Origin: Raoultibacter phocaeensis
GTDB taxonomy: Bacteria; Actinomycetota; Coriobacteriia; Coriobacteriales; Eggerthellaceae
Direction of reading: 5' to 3'
Assembly (NCBI RefSeq): GCF_901411515.1
Contig: NZ_CABDUX010000001.1
Coordinates: 744,001 to 808,000, forward strand
DNA: 64,000 bases
The notes under the pieces are model-generated. The model worked only from the letters and a program-made list of their open reading frames with translations. It was not told the DNA's origin and searched no databases. Below, piece after piece: positions 33,652 to 42,565 of this stretch. Made by a program: the position numbers and the translations under genes. Position 1 is the stretch's first letter; each line of letters opens with the position of its first letter.

Positions 33652-33973
33652 TCCTCGGAGTCTGATAAAGCGCAGGCGCACGCGCTCGAAAGCCGGGCAG
33701 CGAGAGAGAAGAGGCGCCCAGAGCCATGCTGCGCACCAGCGCCGTGTCTCTTCGGATGCCGGAAAGGGTCCGTGGGTTATATACCCTTTTGCCCTTGCCA
33801 CCATACCGACAGCCTGCAAGCGGATCTGGGTCCGCCGAGAACAAGCCTGTCGGATTGTGACCGCGCTTCACAAAATGGCATCGTGGGTGGGATCCTTGAA
33901 AACGGCGCGTGGAAAGACATAAGCAGGCACTATAATCAATCGCATCTCGATACGCAGCGCAGGAAGGAACGCC

Positions 33974-35152
33974 GTGACGGGCACGGGAAAGGCACAAACG
34001 CTCTGGACGAAAGACTTCGTCTTGATCGCCGCAGTCAACTTCCTCATTTTCTGCAGCTGGCAGGCATTGCCGTTCGTGCTTCCCGTTTACCTGCAAGAGC
34101 TCGGAGCCGACGATGTCGTGCTCGGCTGGGTTACCGCAATTACCACCATCTCGGCGCTGCTCGTCAGACCGTTTTGCGGCATCATCCTCGATCGATTCGG
34201 TCGCAAGGGGATATTCCTTGCCGGCATCGCGTTCATGGGCCTTGCTTCGGCAACATTCGCCTTCATTCCCGTTATCGGCATCATTTTGGCTATGCGTTTC
34301 GTGCACGGACTCGCGTGGGGCATCACGAGCACGTCAAGCTCAACGGTCGCAAGCGACATCATCCCGCCGAAGCGGTTTGGCGAGGGCATGGGGCTATTCG
34401 CACTTTCGGCAAGCCTCGCGTTTGCCATCGCGCCCGGCGTGGCGCTCGAGAGCTTCAACGTCGGCGGCATCGTACCCGTTGTGGCGATTTCCGTTGGAGC
34501 ACTCGCCGTTGCGTTCGTGTTCGCGTGCCTGCTTCGCTACCGCCCCATCGAGAAGAAGGCGACGCTTCGTCTTGAAAGCATGCTTAATCGTGCATCAATT
34601 TTGCCAGCCGCCATCATGTTCTTCCTTGCAGCCTGTTACGGCTCGCTGGTCACGTTCCTCGCCGTTCATGCAGCAGCGCAAGGCGTCGAGAACGTCGGCT
34701 TGTTCTTCACCGCATACGCCGTCGCCGTAGCGCTTTCGCGGCCTTTTCTCGGGCGGTTCGTCGATCGCAAAGGCTATGCGATCGTGCTGCTACCAGGTGC
34801 CCTCCTTGTCGCCGCTGCACTTGTGCTGCTGTCGCAAGCCGACTCCCTACCCCTGTTTATATTCACAGCGCTGCTGTACGGGCTCGGATTCGCAGCGTGC
34901 CACTCGACACTGCAAACGATGGCGGTTGCCGATGCGGCACCCGAGCATCGCGGTGCCGCAAACGCGACGTTTCTTGTCGGATTCGATTGCGGCATCGGCG
35001 CAGGCTCGCTCGTTGCAGGAGCACTCGCAACCGTGGCGGGGTACGCGGGAATGTACCTTTGCTTTGCCGTGCTGCCGCTTGTGGCAGCGGCGGCGTTTCT
35101 CACGTTCGCACGCAAGCGTAAGCCGCCGAGTTTGAAAGAGACGAGCGGCTAA
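33974..35152 (+). CDS. MFS transporter
   Basis: A 392-residue protein with twelve predicted membrane helices and the loop 2-3 motif VRPFCGIILDRFGRKGIFLA (the MFS G-x-L-x-D-R-x-G-R-K signature). The N-terminus (FVLIAAVNFLIFCSWQALPF) and LVHGLAWG-like sequence (here RFVHGLAWGITSTSSSTVAS) resemble the small-drug/staphylopine-type exporters. A GTG start follows AGGAAGG. It ends 28 bp before a convergent gene. The substrate cannot be assigned. Confidence 0.9.
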   Translation: MTGTGKAQTLWTKDFVLIAAVNFLIFCSWQALPFVLPVYLQELGADDVVLGWVTAITTISALLVRPFCGIILDRFGRKGIFLAGIAFMGLASATFAFIPVIGIILAMRFVHGLAWGITSTSSSTVASDIIPPKRFGEGMGLFALSASLAFAIAPGVALESFNVGGIVPVVAISVGALAVAFVFACLLRYRPIEKKATLRLESMLNRASILPAAIMFFLAACYGSLVTFLAVHAAAQGVENVGLFFTAYAVAVALSRPFLGRFVDRKGYAIVLLPGALLVAAALVLLSQADSLPLFIFTALLYGLGFAACHSTLQTMAVADAAPEHRGAANATFLVGFDCGIGAGSLVAGALATVAGYAGMYLCFAVLPLVAAAAFLTFARKRKPPSLKETSG

Positions 35153-35180
35153 CGACGAGACCCGTCTCCAATTCGAGCAG

Positions 35181-35849
35181 TTATTCGTAGGGAAACTCCA
35201 CCACGGAGTACTCGTAACCAGACTTTTGCCGAGCGAGAAATACCCCAACAATCTTTGCCTTGGGGAACAGCGGCCGAATGGCATTTCGACATGCAGCGAA
35301 ATGCCCTCCCGTCGTGATAACATCGTCTATGAGAAAGACTACCTCGGCTTCAGGGCAATCAGGAACCCCCACATCGAGATTGCGCTCAATTTCTTCGGGG
35401 TTTCGTGATCCGCCAAGTTTTGCCTTGGAGGTCTCCGTTACGACATCGAGGATGTCGCATACAGCAACTTCACCTGGTCGAAGACTCGCAACAGTCTGGG
35501 CTGTGCGCACCAGACGATCATCGTACCAGCAATGACTTTTCGGCTTCGAAGTCACCATTGGCACGATGACAAGCGGACAAGCGCGTTTTTTCTTTGCGAT
35601 AAGATTAGCGATCCTCTCGGCAAAAAACCGAATTGCGTTGTCCTTGTAACAAAGGACGTCAGCACGATCATGGTATTTCGTTACACTGCGTTGGAAATTG
35701 CTTACAATGCGGTTTGCTTCGCTCTCTTTCCATGTGCCATGCGAGCGCTCAAGATAGTAGTAACAGAGATCGTCCGTGCAGAGATAAGGATAGTTCGCTA
35801 TCTCTATGCGGTCGATTTTCCACCAACGCGGGGAGCCGCCTTCAGCCAT
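35181..35849 (-). CDS. Phosphoribosyltransferase-like protein paired with a DprA-like protein
   Basis: A 222-residue protein. The C-terminal half has a type I PRTase PRPP loop, EVVFLIDDVITTGGHFAACR, and a preceding strand PLVIVPMVTSKPKSH that may be the pyrophosphate loop region. The N-terminal 70 residues (YLCTDDLCYYYLERSHGTWK) match nothing recognised. Its start overlaps the end of the DprA-like gene by 8 bp, so the two are translationally coupled. ComF-type PRTases have a zinc finger that is absent here. The pairing suggests the two act together, possibly on a nucleotide or nucleotide signal; this is inference. Confidence 0.8.
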   Translation of the reverse strand: MAEGGSPRWWKIDRIEIANYPYLCTDDLCYYYLERSHGTWKESEANRIVSNFQRSVTKYHDRADVLCYKDNAIRFFAERIANLIAKKKRACPLVIVPMVTSKPKSHCWYDDRLVRTAQTVASLRPGEVAVCDILDVVTETSKAKLGGSRNPEEIERNLDVGVPDCPEAEVVFLIDDVITTGGHFAACRNAIRPLFPKAKIVGVFLARQKSGYEYSVVEFPYE

Positions 35850-36741
35850 GGCGTGCCCTGATTACATCTAAAAGCTGGCTTGTGTCCTTGAGAATGTACA
35901 CGTTGTCTTTCTCAATATACTTTTGAGGCCATGTGATTTCTGTATTGTCCAAGAGTGATCGCATAAGGAACAGTGGACGTCCTTGCTGCACACACGCACG
36001 CGCTTGCGAAAGGGTACCTGAGGTGTCGGAAGCTTCCACGATCACCGTTGCATCCGAAACAGCCGCCATAAGCTCGTTACGTTCAGGAAAATGAATTCGG
36101 TGAGCGTTGAAAGGCTCTTCTGCATAGCGGTAAAAGGGTACCTGGCTAAGGAGAAGGTGATCCTTCGCAACACGATTTTGAAGTTCTGCGTTTTCTTTCG
36201 GATATACTTCGTCGATCGGCGTTCCGATAACGCCGATGACGCGCCCGCCTGCTTCAATTGCCGCATGAGCTGCATCGGTATCAATACCCCGAGCAAGTCC
36301 GGTAACAACGGTAATTCCCGCCGAACTCAGCTCTTTAGCAATACGACGTGCCCTGCTGTGACCGATTTCAGTTGCTTTGCGGGATCCGACAACCGACACA
36401 CTTGCCGATTCGATAAGCCCGAGATCGCCTTGGTAGTATAAAAGAGGAGTCGGCCGATCGGAATCAGCAAGTTTTTTCGGCCATGCGAAAGTGCTGTTCA
36501 CAACTATCGAAAAGCTACCGAGCTTCTTATCGACAACATTCTTTACTGCATCGATAAGGTCTTCATCGGGCAAAAGCCCCCTGCGATTGCGGAACGCTTC
36601 AGTGGGCAAGGCCCCGGAAAGAACGGTCTCGGAAGCGATTTTTTTGAGCGTAGCGCCATCGTATGCGTATAAGCACTCGTGTGCTATCAGTTCATCGTAA
36701 GGCGATACGAAAGAATCGCACGCAATGTAGTCATCAACCAT
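35842..36741 (-). CDS. DprA/Smf-like protein (SLOG superfamily)
   Basis: A 299-residue protein. The Rossmann-like DprA core is clear: SVSVVGSRKATEIGHSRARR, ITVVTGLARGIDTDAAHAAI, GVIGTPIDEVYPKENAEL, a FPERNELMAAVSDATVIVEA motif and TSGTLSQARACVQQGRPLFL. The N-terminal 110 residues are not a SAM domain and the usual C-terminal winged helix is missing. The ATG at 36741 follows a perfect AAGGAGG; the frame is open to 36825 but without an SD. Housekeeping DprA loads RecA on incoming single-stranded DNA. This divergent copy, coupled to a PRTase, more likely serves another role such as ligand sensing or DNA conflict. Confidence 0.82.
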   Translation of the reverse strand: MVDDYIACDSFVSPYDELIAHECLYAYDGATLKKIASETVLSGALPTEAFRNRRGLLPDEDLIDAVKNVVDKKLGSFSIVVNSTFAWPKKLADSDRPTPLLYYQGDLGLIESASVSVVGSRKATEIGHSRARRIAKELSSAGITVVTGLARGIDTDAAHAAIEAGGRVIGVIGTPIDEVYPKENAELQNRVAKDHLLLSQVPFYRYAEEPFNAHRIHFPERNELMAAVSDATVIVEASDTSGTLSQARACVQQGRPLFLMRSLLDNTEITWPQKYIEKDNVYILKDTSQLLDVIRARHG

Positions 36742-36982
36742 GAAGACACCTCCTTCATGCCGCAACAAAACAATTGGCCCAAGCCGCTTTTCCCAAAGTA
36801 AGCCTTCATTAAGAACAAAACGCAAACATTTGTTCTATAGTATCACAATGCCGCCTATGCGCCTAGGCGCAATCGTGGCTTTACGTACGTGCTGCCACAA
36901 ATTGTAGTCGGGCGAACTCTATCAGAGCGTTCAAAAACTGTCGCTCTTATGCGTATAAGCTTGGATGCTCGCAACCGCGAAC

Positions 36983-37696
36983 CTACAACCCCAGCGCCTT
37001 CTTCAGCGCGGATACGCGGCGGCGCGAAACGGGGATCTTCTCGTCGGTGCCGTCGAGCGTTAACAGCAGCGTGCCGCCCGAAACCGATTCGATCTCTTCG
37101 ACGAGCGAAAGGTTTACGAGGTAGCCGCGGTGCACACGGAAGAATCCGTGGCCGTCGAGACGCTTTTCAAGCTGCGCCAAGCTTACCGTAGAGAAATAGC
37201 GGTCGGTATCGGTTTGCAGATACGCGTAGTCGTCGCGGGCCATGACGAAGCGGATCTTGTCGATGCCGATGAGGATCTTCTTGCCGCCCTTCTCCACCGG
37301 AATGCGCTCGGAGCGCTGTGCCTTCAGGTGAAGCGATACGTGCTCGCGCACGCGCGCGATGGCCTGGGAAAGCCGCTCGGTTTCAACCGGCTTGACAAGA
37401 TAGTCGATCGCGCTCACCTTGAACGCATCGAGCGCGAATTCGCTGTATGCCGTCACGAATACGACGGCAGGTGGAAACTTCAGGTGTTGAAGCGCTTCGG
37501 CCAACTGCAATCCTGTGGCCTCGGGCATGTTCACATCGAGGAACATGACGTCGCACGGATACTCTTTGAGCTTCTCGATGGCCTCGCGCACGCTGGCAGC
37601 CTCGGCGACCACTTCGGTCTGTCCGAGTTCATCGAGCAGGTACTTGAGTTCTGACCGCGCAGGCGCTTCGTCGTCAACGATCATTGCTTTTAGCAT
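36983..37696 (-). CDS. LytTR-family response regulator
   Basis: A 237-residue regulator. The receiver domain has VDDE (7-10), phosphoacceptor Asp54 in VMFLDVNMPE and Lys in YLVKPVETER; the C-terminal LytTR domain (about 130-235) includes KIRFVMARDDYAYLQTDTDR and FFRVHRGYLVNL. The ATG at 37696 follows TGGAGG. It stands alone: the only LytS-type kinase in the window is at 53328-54668, about 16 kb away on the same strand. That pairing is plausible but unproven. Confidence 0.93.
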   Translation of the reverse strand: MLKAMIVDDEAPARSELKYLLDELGQTEVVAEAASVREAIEKLKEYPCDVMFLDVNMPEATGLQLAEALQHLKFPPAVVFVTAYSEFALDAFKVSAIDYLVKPVETERLSQAIARVREHVSLHLKAQRSERIPVEKGGKKILIGIDKIRFVMARDDYAYLQTDTDRYFSTVSLAQLEKRLDGHGFFRVHRGYLVNLSLVEEIESVSGGTLLLTLDGTDEKIPVSRRRVSALKKALGL

Positions 37697-37973
37697 GGTA
37701 CCTCCAACTCACTGCGCAAGGCTGATGTAACAAGCCCATTATAGAGCAAGTTGCGGCGTTCACATGAGATTCACGGCAACGAAAAGAATCGGGAATGAGG
37801 CGGGCGGTAAACGGGAGCGGAACTTCCATAAGCGTCCTCGAAATCCCCTACCTACAACCTGAAGCGTCGAGCGGATTGGTGTTGCAGGGAAAAAGAAGGA
37901 GCAGACGTGTTCCGAAGAAAGCATGCGTCGTGAAACTCAGAGTGAAAGCTGTAAGGGTTTGCTAATAGGTTTT

Positions 37974-37995
37974 GGGGGCCGATCGCTCGACCCCC
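37974..37995 (+). terminator. Terminator-like hairpin in the 37697-38017 gap
   Basis: GGGGGCCGA/TCGACCCCC, a 9-bp stem with one mismatch and a TCGC loop, followed on the plus strand by TTATTCCTTTTATTG. It points rightward, yet both flanking genes run leftward. Either it serves an unseen plus-strand transcript within the gap or it is fortuitous. Nothing else recognisable was found in this 321-bp gap. Confidence 0.45.
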
Positions 37996-38017
37996 TTATT
38001 CCTTTTATTGCATCTTT

Positions 38018-38884
38018 TTAGGCAACAGCAATAAGCTCGTTATCTTCAAGGCCCGAAAGCTCCAAATTACGCAGTTGCACGAGTGCCTTTTCAACCATTT
38101 CGAACGAAGGGGGCTTCTGGCCCGAAGAGCCAACTGCGCCGATCAAATTCTCTTCGACCGAATCCTCAAGCCATGCAAGCATTTCGACAGCAAAAGCTTC
38201 GTCTAGCCATGTAAAAGCCTCAAGCCCTTTTACAAGCTGGGGATACAAGTGCGCAGACCCGGACGAAGACGCAAGTTCCGCATACTCTGGTAGCCACGTA
38301 TTCATGTGATCACGCACAAACCGGTACTGGCCAACCAATTGTTCACGTACAACGTTTAGTCTGCCCTCGCGAAACGCATCGAGCGCCGCTTGTGCCCTAT
38401 GCGCCATGAAAGCGCACATGATGGCAATATGGTCGTCAGGAACACGCCGAAAGCGCTTGACCTGCAGGTTACAGGCTCTATATTCATCGCGAACTGCAAG
38501 GGTGCTCTTTTGAAACACCGTCGCCTCGTGGCTGATGTACGGAGCTTCCCAGGGATACGCAGGAAGATCAGCCGGACCTTCGAACAACCTGGCATACTCC
38601 GACGCAATGTTTTCGAAATACCTCTCGTCATCAATCTTCGCTTCCATCATGCGCAGAAACGTCTTGAGCTTTGCCATCGTCTCGTCTGCATAGGCGTATT
38701 CGTCTACCACATCGACGCTCGCTTGCGAAGCAAGTATGCTCAGTAACTGCGCACTCGGTTCGCCTCCAAGCGATTTGTGAAACAGTTCATACAAGTAGCA
38801 TCGACTCAACAACAGTGCTTCGAGCGAAAGCAGCTCGTGTTGAATTTCAGCATGCACGATGGACGAATCCGACTGTCTGCTCAT
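38018..38884 (-). CDS. TorD/DmsD-family molybdoenzyme chaperone
   Basis: A 288-residue all-helical cytoplasmic chaperone. It has the family elements EYARLFEGPADLPAYPWEAP, DEYRACNLQVKRFRRVPDDH (the RxPDDH motif) and IMCAFMAH. It protects the Tat signal of the cognate catalytic subunit until cofactor insertion. The ATG at 38884 overlaps the stop of the DmsB-like gene by 4 bp (ATGA) with CAGGAG upstream, giving the order catalytic subunit - ferredoxin - chaperone. It is longer at the C-terminus than typical homologues. Confidence 0.92.
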   Translation of the reverse strand: MSRQSDSSIVHAEIQHELLSLEALLLSRCYLYELFHKSLGGEPSAQLLSILASQASVDVVDEYAYADETMAKLKTFLRMMEAKIDDERYFENIASEYARLFEGPADLPAYPWEAPYISHEATVFQKSTLAVRDEYRACNLQVKRFRRVPDDHIAIMCAFMAHRAQAALDAFREGRLNVVREQLVGQYRFVRDHMNTWLPEYAELASSSGSAHLYPQLVKGLEAFTWLDEAFAVEMLAWLEDSVEENLIGAVGSSGQKPPSFEMVEKALVQLRNLELSGLEDNELIAVA

Positions 38885-39459
38885 AGCAGAATCTCCTGAC
38901 AATCATCCCTTACCGCAGCTGTCGACGCCTTGATAAGCAGATTGGGAACTGTAACATCGGCACCCCCGATACAGGGTATTTCGCTAACAAGGTCGCTACC
39001 GTACTTCGACCTCAGCTCATCCATGTCACCGAAGTCGAGCGCACGCGACATGCAGGCATCGACACATACAGGGTTCATCCCCGCGTCGCGCAACGCTTTG
39101 CAGCTATCGCATTTGATGATGAGCTCCTTTTCTTCAGCAAACTGAGGGGCATCGTATGGACACGATGAGATGCACGTTTTGCAACCAATGCATACATCGT
39201 CGTCATGGAGCACAATCCCGCTCGCATCTTTGTACATAGCGCCTGTCGGGCAATTTGCGACGCACGTCGGCATCTCGCAATGGTTGCAGCCAATGGAGTT
39301 ACTGAATACTGAAACTTCAGGGTAGACTCCAACCTCAAACGTTGCCACCCGACGAGGAAGCGGGCCGGCTGATTCGAGGCCAAGGCGATCTTTGCAGGCT
39401 ATCTGGCATACACGACACCCCGTGCAACGAGATGAATCGAAATAGAATCCAAGCGCCAT
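38881..39459 (-). CDS. DmsB-like four-cluster ferredoxin subunit
   Basis: A 192-residue electron-transfer subunit. Cysteine groups in order: CTGCRVCQIACKDR, CNHCEMPTCVANCPTG, CIGCKTCISSCPYD and CDSCKA...CVDACMSR, giving four [4Fe-4S] clusters as in DmsB. It starts 3 bp after the catalytic-subunit gene. It carries electrons from the membrane anchor to the molybdenum enzyme; the NrfD-type gene at 42566-43456, divergent from this operon, is the likely anchor. Confidence 0.94.
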   Translation of the reverse strand: MALGFYFDSSRCTGCRVCQIACKDRLGLESAGPLPRRVATFEVGVYPEVSVFSNSIGCNHCEMPTCVANCPTGAMYKDASGIVLHDDDVCIGCKTCISSCPYDAPQFAEEKELIIKCDSCKALRDAGMNPVCVDACMSRALDFGDMDELRSKYGSDLVSEIPCIGGADVTVPNLLIKASTAAVRDDCQEILL

Positions 39460-39462
39460 CGC

Positions 39463-42246
39463 TTACTCCTCCTCTATCCAAAGAGCGGGCTCAAACATGC
39501 AGTCTAAAGCAAGCGGTTCACCGTCGTATTTTTCAAAATCGACGAGACAGCTGTTGTACGCATCGCATTGCGGGAAAAACTCATCCTGAGTCTTATGGTC
39601 GACGAGCATGTTCTCGTTTCCACCAAGATCGATACCTGTTTCAAGATCGATGTAGCTACGCGGACCATGGGGCGCGGCAACGCATCCGGGCATAAGCGTG
39701 TTGGTGACCGATGCGATTCTCAGCATCTTGCCAGCGTCGTTGTGCACAAGCACGGTATCGCCTGTCGCGATGCCCTTTTCCTTTGCGTCTTCAACACTGA
39801 TGAACAGGGGGTTCGGCCATGCTTCCCGAATCCAGGCACCCTCATCGAAGCAGGTGTGAGCTCGACGTAGATAGTGAGGTTGGTACATGATGAAGGGATG
39901 CGTGCCCTTTTCCCGTGCCTCCCAATCAGCAAAGCTGTCTTCGTACGTTGTGGTGTGGTACGTCGGATACGGCTTGAGCTGCTCGGGGCCGAATCCGAGC
40001 CAGTTTATGGCGTCCGCTTTACTCTGGCAGTAGATTTCGAGTTTCCCGCTCGCACTCGACCGTGGATTTTCTTCAGGATCGTCAATGAAGTCTTTATACC
40101 CGAAGAAGCTATGGTTGTCATCGGCCGTTCGCGGTACTTGATAGTACCCTTGCTTCAGAAGCTCTTTCAAGGATATCTCACCCTGCTGAGGTTCACCCTC
40201 AACACCCCATGCATCGATATCTTCTTGTTCGATGGTAACAAGCGTCTTGTACGTTGTACCGTCTTCGTCCATAACCTGAGCACCGGCGATCTTGTTGAAA
40301 TAGGCCTGCATATCGCTTACGCCGTAGACGTCAGAAGCCTCAAAGCCAAGTCGTTTGGCGAGCTCGATGTATATCCAGCTTTCGTTCATTGTTTCAAACA
40401 GAGGCTGCACTGCAGGCCGAGGAAAGAGCGCATAATCGCGATTGCATTGGGCACGAGACAGCCGCATGATCCCATTTGTTGCTACTTGAAGATCTCCCTG
40501 ATCGGGATCGAGATTTCCTTCCCATGCGGTAAAACACGGCAGAAGAATATCGGAGTATTGGCTGGTCAAAGTGTAGCGATACTCGATGTTGACAACCATG
40601 TCCATCTTCTTGAAAACTTTGATGCCACGGTTGATGTCCTCGGTTGCCTGAAGCGGATTATGATAGTCGTTGACGATAATCTTGGGATCGAAATCGAATT
40701 CCTTCGACGGCAAGAACCCATCTTCTTTGACCCATCCGTTATCGGGCGAGCCGTTGCGGTAATCTCCATAACACGTGTAGTGACCCTCGTCCATATCCTT
40801 CCAAATCGTGGGTTTTGGAAGCTGGGAGTATTCGAGTGTGTTCTTTGCCACAACGACACTGGTTACACCAGCTCCGATTTTAACTCCCCCGACGGCCGGA
40901 TCGCCAAGCTTCACCAGCTTCGTGCCGCTGTTCGCAGATTCGATAGAAAACGTCGCTGCCACGGCATTGCCTGAACGGCCCAAGTGGCCACCCATGCAGG
41001 CAATCGTAAGGAATAGCTGGGGCAGATCGATGCTCCCCCGATACCGTGAGGGAGCATAGTTATGAAGCAGCATCACGTTTTTTGACTTTTGCATCTCCTG
41101 CGCATACCACGTGATGTCCTCCAGCGGCGTGCCGCATATCTCAGCAGCCCACTCAGGCGTTTTCGGAGTACCGTCATATTCGCCGAGAACGTATGCTTGG
41201 AAATTCTCGTCCAGCTCAGCTTCTTCGGGCATGCTTTCAGCATCAAACCCTACGGCATACGTATGAAGAAAGTCCCAATCGATGATGTCACCAGATTCGC
41301 CATCGAGCCTGATCATCTCATAAGCTACCGCCAAAAGAAACGCGGTATCCGTCCCAGGGCGCACCCGAATCCATCGTGCCTCCAACACACCTGCCGACAC
41401 GTTGTATTCGGGGCCAACGTATACGAACTCGGTTCCTGCTTCCTTCGCTAGTCGATAGTAGTACATGGGATTGCCCGCGCTGTGCCACGTGGGATTCATT
41501 CCGTAAAACACGATGGTGTCGGCATTCTGAAGGTCAAGTCGATCGTTGCTGAGCATGCAATCGGGCAAACCTCCGCCGATGTTGCCCCCCATCCTGATGG
41601 GAGCGTTATACCAGTTTCCGTATGACTCGGTACCGTTCCATTGCAGGCGACCACCCAGCAGATTGAGCACAGGCCAATCCGTACCCATGCATACTACCGA
41701 GCGAGGACCGTACTCGTCGTACACCCGTTTGAGCTCCTGCGCAACATAGTCGAGCGCTTCGTCCCATGAAATGCGCACCCATCCTTCTTCGCCGCGCAAT
41801 TCTCCGTGAGCATTTTCGCCGCCGCCCGGTTGCCAGCTTTTGCGCTTCATCGGGTATTTTACGCGGTTGACGTTGAACACATGCTGACGAATTTGATGGC
41901 CACGCGGACAGGAACGCTGCTGAGGCGTCTCGACGCTATCCTCGAAATCATCATGGGTTTTTTGCCTAAGTACGACCCCGTCGCTCACGAATACTCTGTT
42001 TATGCAGCGGCCACCGCAATTACCCCAGCAATCGACCGTAACCCATTCACCGTTCTCTTCCAAAATAGCCGTATCGGATTCCACGACATGCGGGTTCATC
42101 CCGTTGCCGTCCGATTGTTTCGAGCCTTCGCCACTGCCGCCGTTCGGCGCACAACCCATAAGACCCATGGCAGCAACCGCCGCGGTTGCTGCGGCACTGC
42201 CTTTCAAGAAGTCGCGACGACGGATACTACCATCCAGTAAAGACAT
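39463..42246 (-). CDS. Tat-exported DmsA-like molybdopterin oxidoreductase
   Basis: A 927-residue catalytic subunit. IRRRDFLKGSAAATAAVAAM plus a lipobox-like LMGC is the Tat signal. The Fe-S motif is complete: Cys73, Cys77, Cys81 and Cys113 (CxxxCxxxC...CPRG). Further family elements are RISWDEALDYVAQELKRVYD, YGMNPTWHSAGNPMYYYRLA and a C-terminal dinucleotide-binding region (IMYQPHYLRRAHTCF, DTVLVHNDAGKMLRIASVTN). It heads an operon with a DmsB and a TorD homologue. The Fe-S spacing groups it with DMSO/TMAO-type reductases, but the acceptor is unknown. The leader contains a long hairpin. Confidence 0.95.
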   Translation of the reverse strand: MSLLDGSIRRRDFLKGSAAATAAVAAMGLMGCAPNGGSGEGSKQSDGNGMNPHVVESDTAILEENGEWVTVDCWGNCGGRCINRVFVSDGVVLRQKTHDDFEDSVETPQQRSCPRGHQIRQHVFNVNRVKYPMKRKSWQPGGGENAHGELRGEEGWVRISWDEALDYVAQELKRVYDEYGPRSVVCMGTDWPVLNLLGGRLQWNGTESYGNWYNAPIRMGGNIGGGLPDCMLSNDRLDLQNADTIVFYGMNPTWHSAGNPMYYYRLAKEAGTEFVYVGPEYNVSAGVLEARWIRVRPGTDTAFLLAVAYEMIRLDGESGDIIDWDFLHTYAVGFDAESMPEEAELDENFQAYVLGEYDGTPKTPEWAAEICGTPLEDITWYAQEMQKSKNVMLLHNYAPSRYRGSIDLPQLFLTIACMGGHLGRSGNAVAATFSIESANSGTKLVKLGDPAVGGVKIGAGVTSVVVAKNTLEYSQLPKPTIWKDMDEGHYTCYGDYRNGSPDNGWVKEDGFLPSKEFDFDPKIIVNDYHNPLQATEDINRGIKVFKKMDMVVNIEYRYTLTSQYSDILLPCFTAWEGNLDPDQGDLQVATNGIMRLSRAQCNRDYALFPRPAVQPLFETMNESWIYIELAKRLGFEASDVYGVSDMQAYFNKIAGAQVMDEDGTTYKTLVTIEQEDIDAWGVEGEPQQGEISLKELLKQGYYQVPRTADDNHSFFGYKDFIDDPEENPRSSASGKLEIYCQSKADAINWLGFGPEQLKPYPTYHTTTYEDSFADWEAREKGTHPFIMYQPHYLRRAHTCFDEGAWIREAWPNPLFISVEDAKEKGIATGDTVLVHNDAGKMLRIASVTNTLMPGCVAAPHGPRSYIDLETGIDLGGNENMLVDHKTQDEFFPQCDAYNSCLVDFEKYDGEPLALDCMFEPALWIEEE

Positions 42247-42276
42247 ATATCCCCCTTTGCCTTAATTCCATAGTAG

Positions 42277-42340
42277 CGGGTTTGGATACAGGTGCAAATC
42301 CACACGCCTGCAGGTACGTGTGATTGCATCTGCCTACCCG
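42277..42340 (-). promoter_or_regulatory. Structured 5' leader of the DmsA-like operon
   Basis: On the minus strand the leader folds back on itself over 64 nt: outer CGGGT/ACCCG, inner AGATGCAATCACACG paired with CGTGTGGATTTGCACCT (two bulges, one mismatch), apical loop around TACCTGCAGG. It starts within about 10 nt of the predicted transcription start and ends 30 nt before the ATG, leaving only the SD (GGGGG). It could be a metabolite- or protein-sensing RNA. It was not recognised as a known riboswitch; the Moco class is worth testing. Confidence 0.55.
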
Positions 42341-42352
42341 ACTTAGTGTCAT

Positions 42353-42379
42353 ATTATACCGATTCACCAATTCAGTCAA
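42353..42379 (-). promoter_or_regulatory. Promoter of the DmsA-like operon
   Basis: On the minus strand, TTGACT (42379-42374) and a perfect TATAAT (42358-42353) lie 15 bp apart; using TAATAT two bases later gives a 17-bp spacer. Transcription would begin near 42345, directly before the leader hairpin. Confidence 0.65.
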
Positions 42380-42565
42380 TGGGTATTCCACTTTCGTGTG
42401 AAATGAAGGATAATGGAGGTGTTGGGTTTACCCGATCTGCCCCATCGGTCCCGCTTTTGAGCAGCAGACCGTACAAATGCGAACAGGACTCTCGGAAGGC
42501 GTTGCCTGCTTCGGCACGTCCTCGCACAAGAAGCCTCACGGAACAGGAGCGCACGCAAGCACCTC

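Noticed and set aside
37861-37950. Short plus-strand ORF before the hairpin at 37974
   Set aside because: The GTG after AAGGAGCAGAC is followed by a stop after eight codons; no convincing peptide or known small RNA was recognised.
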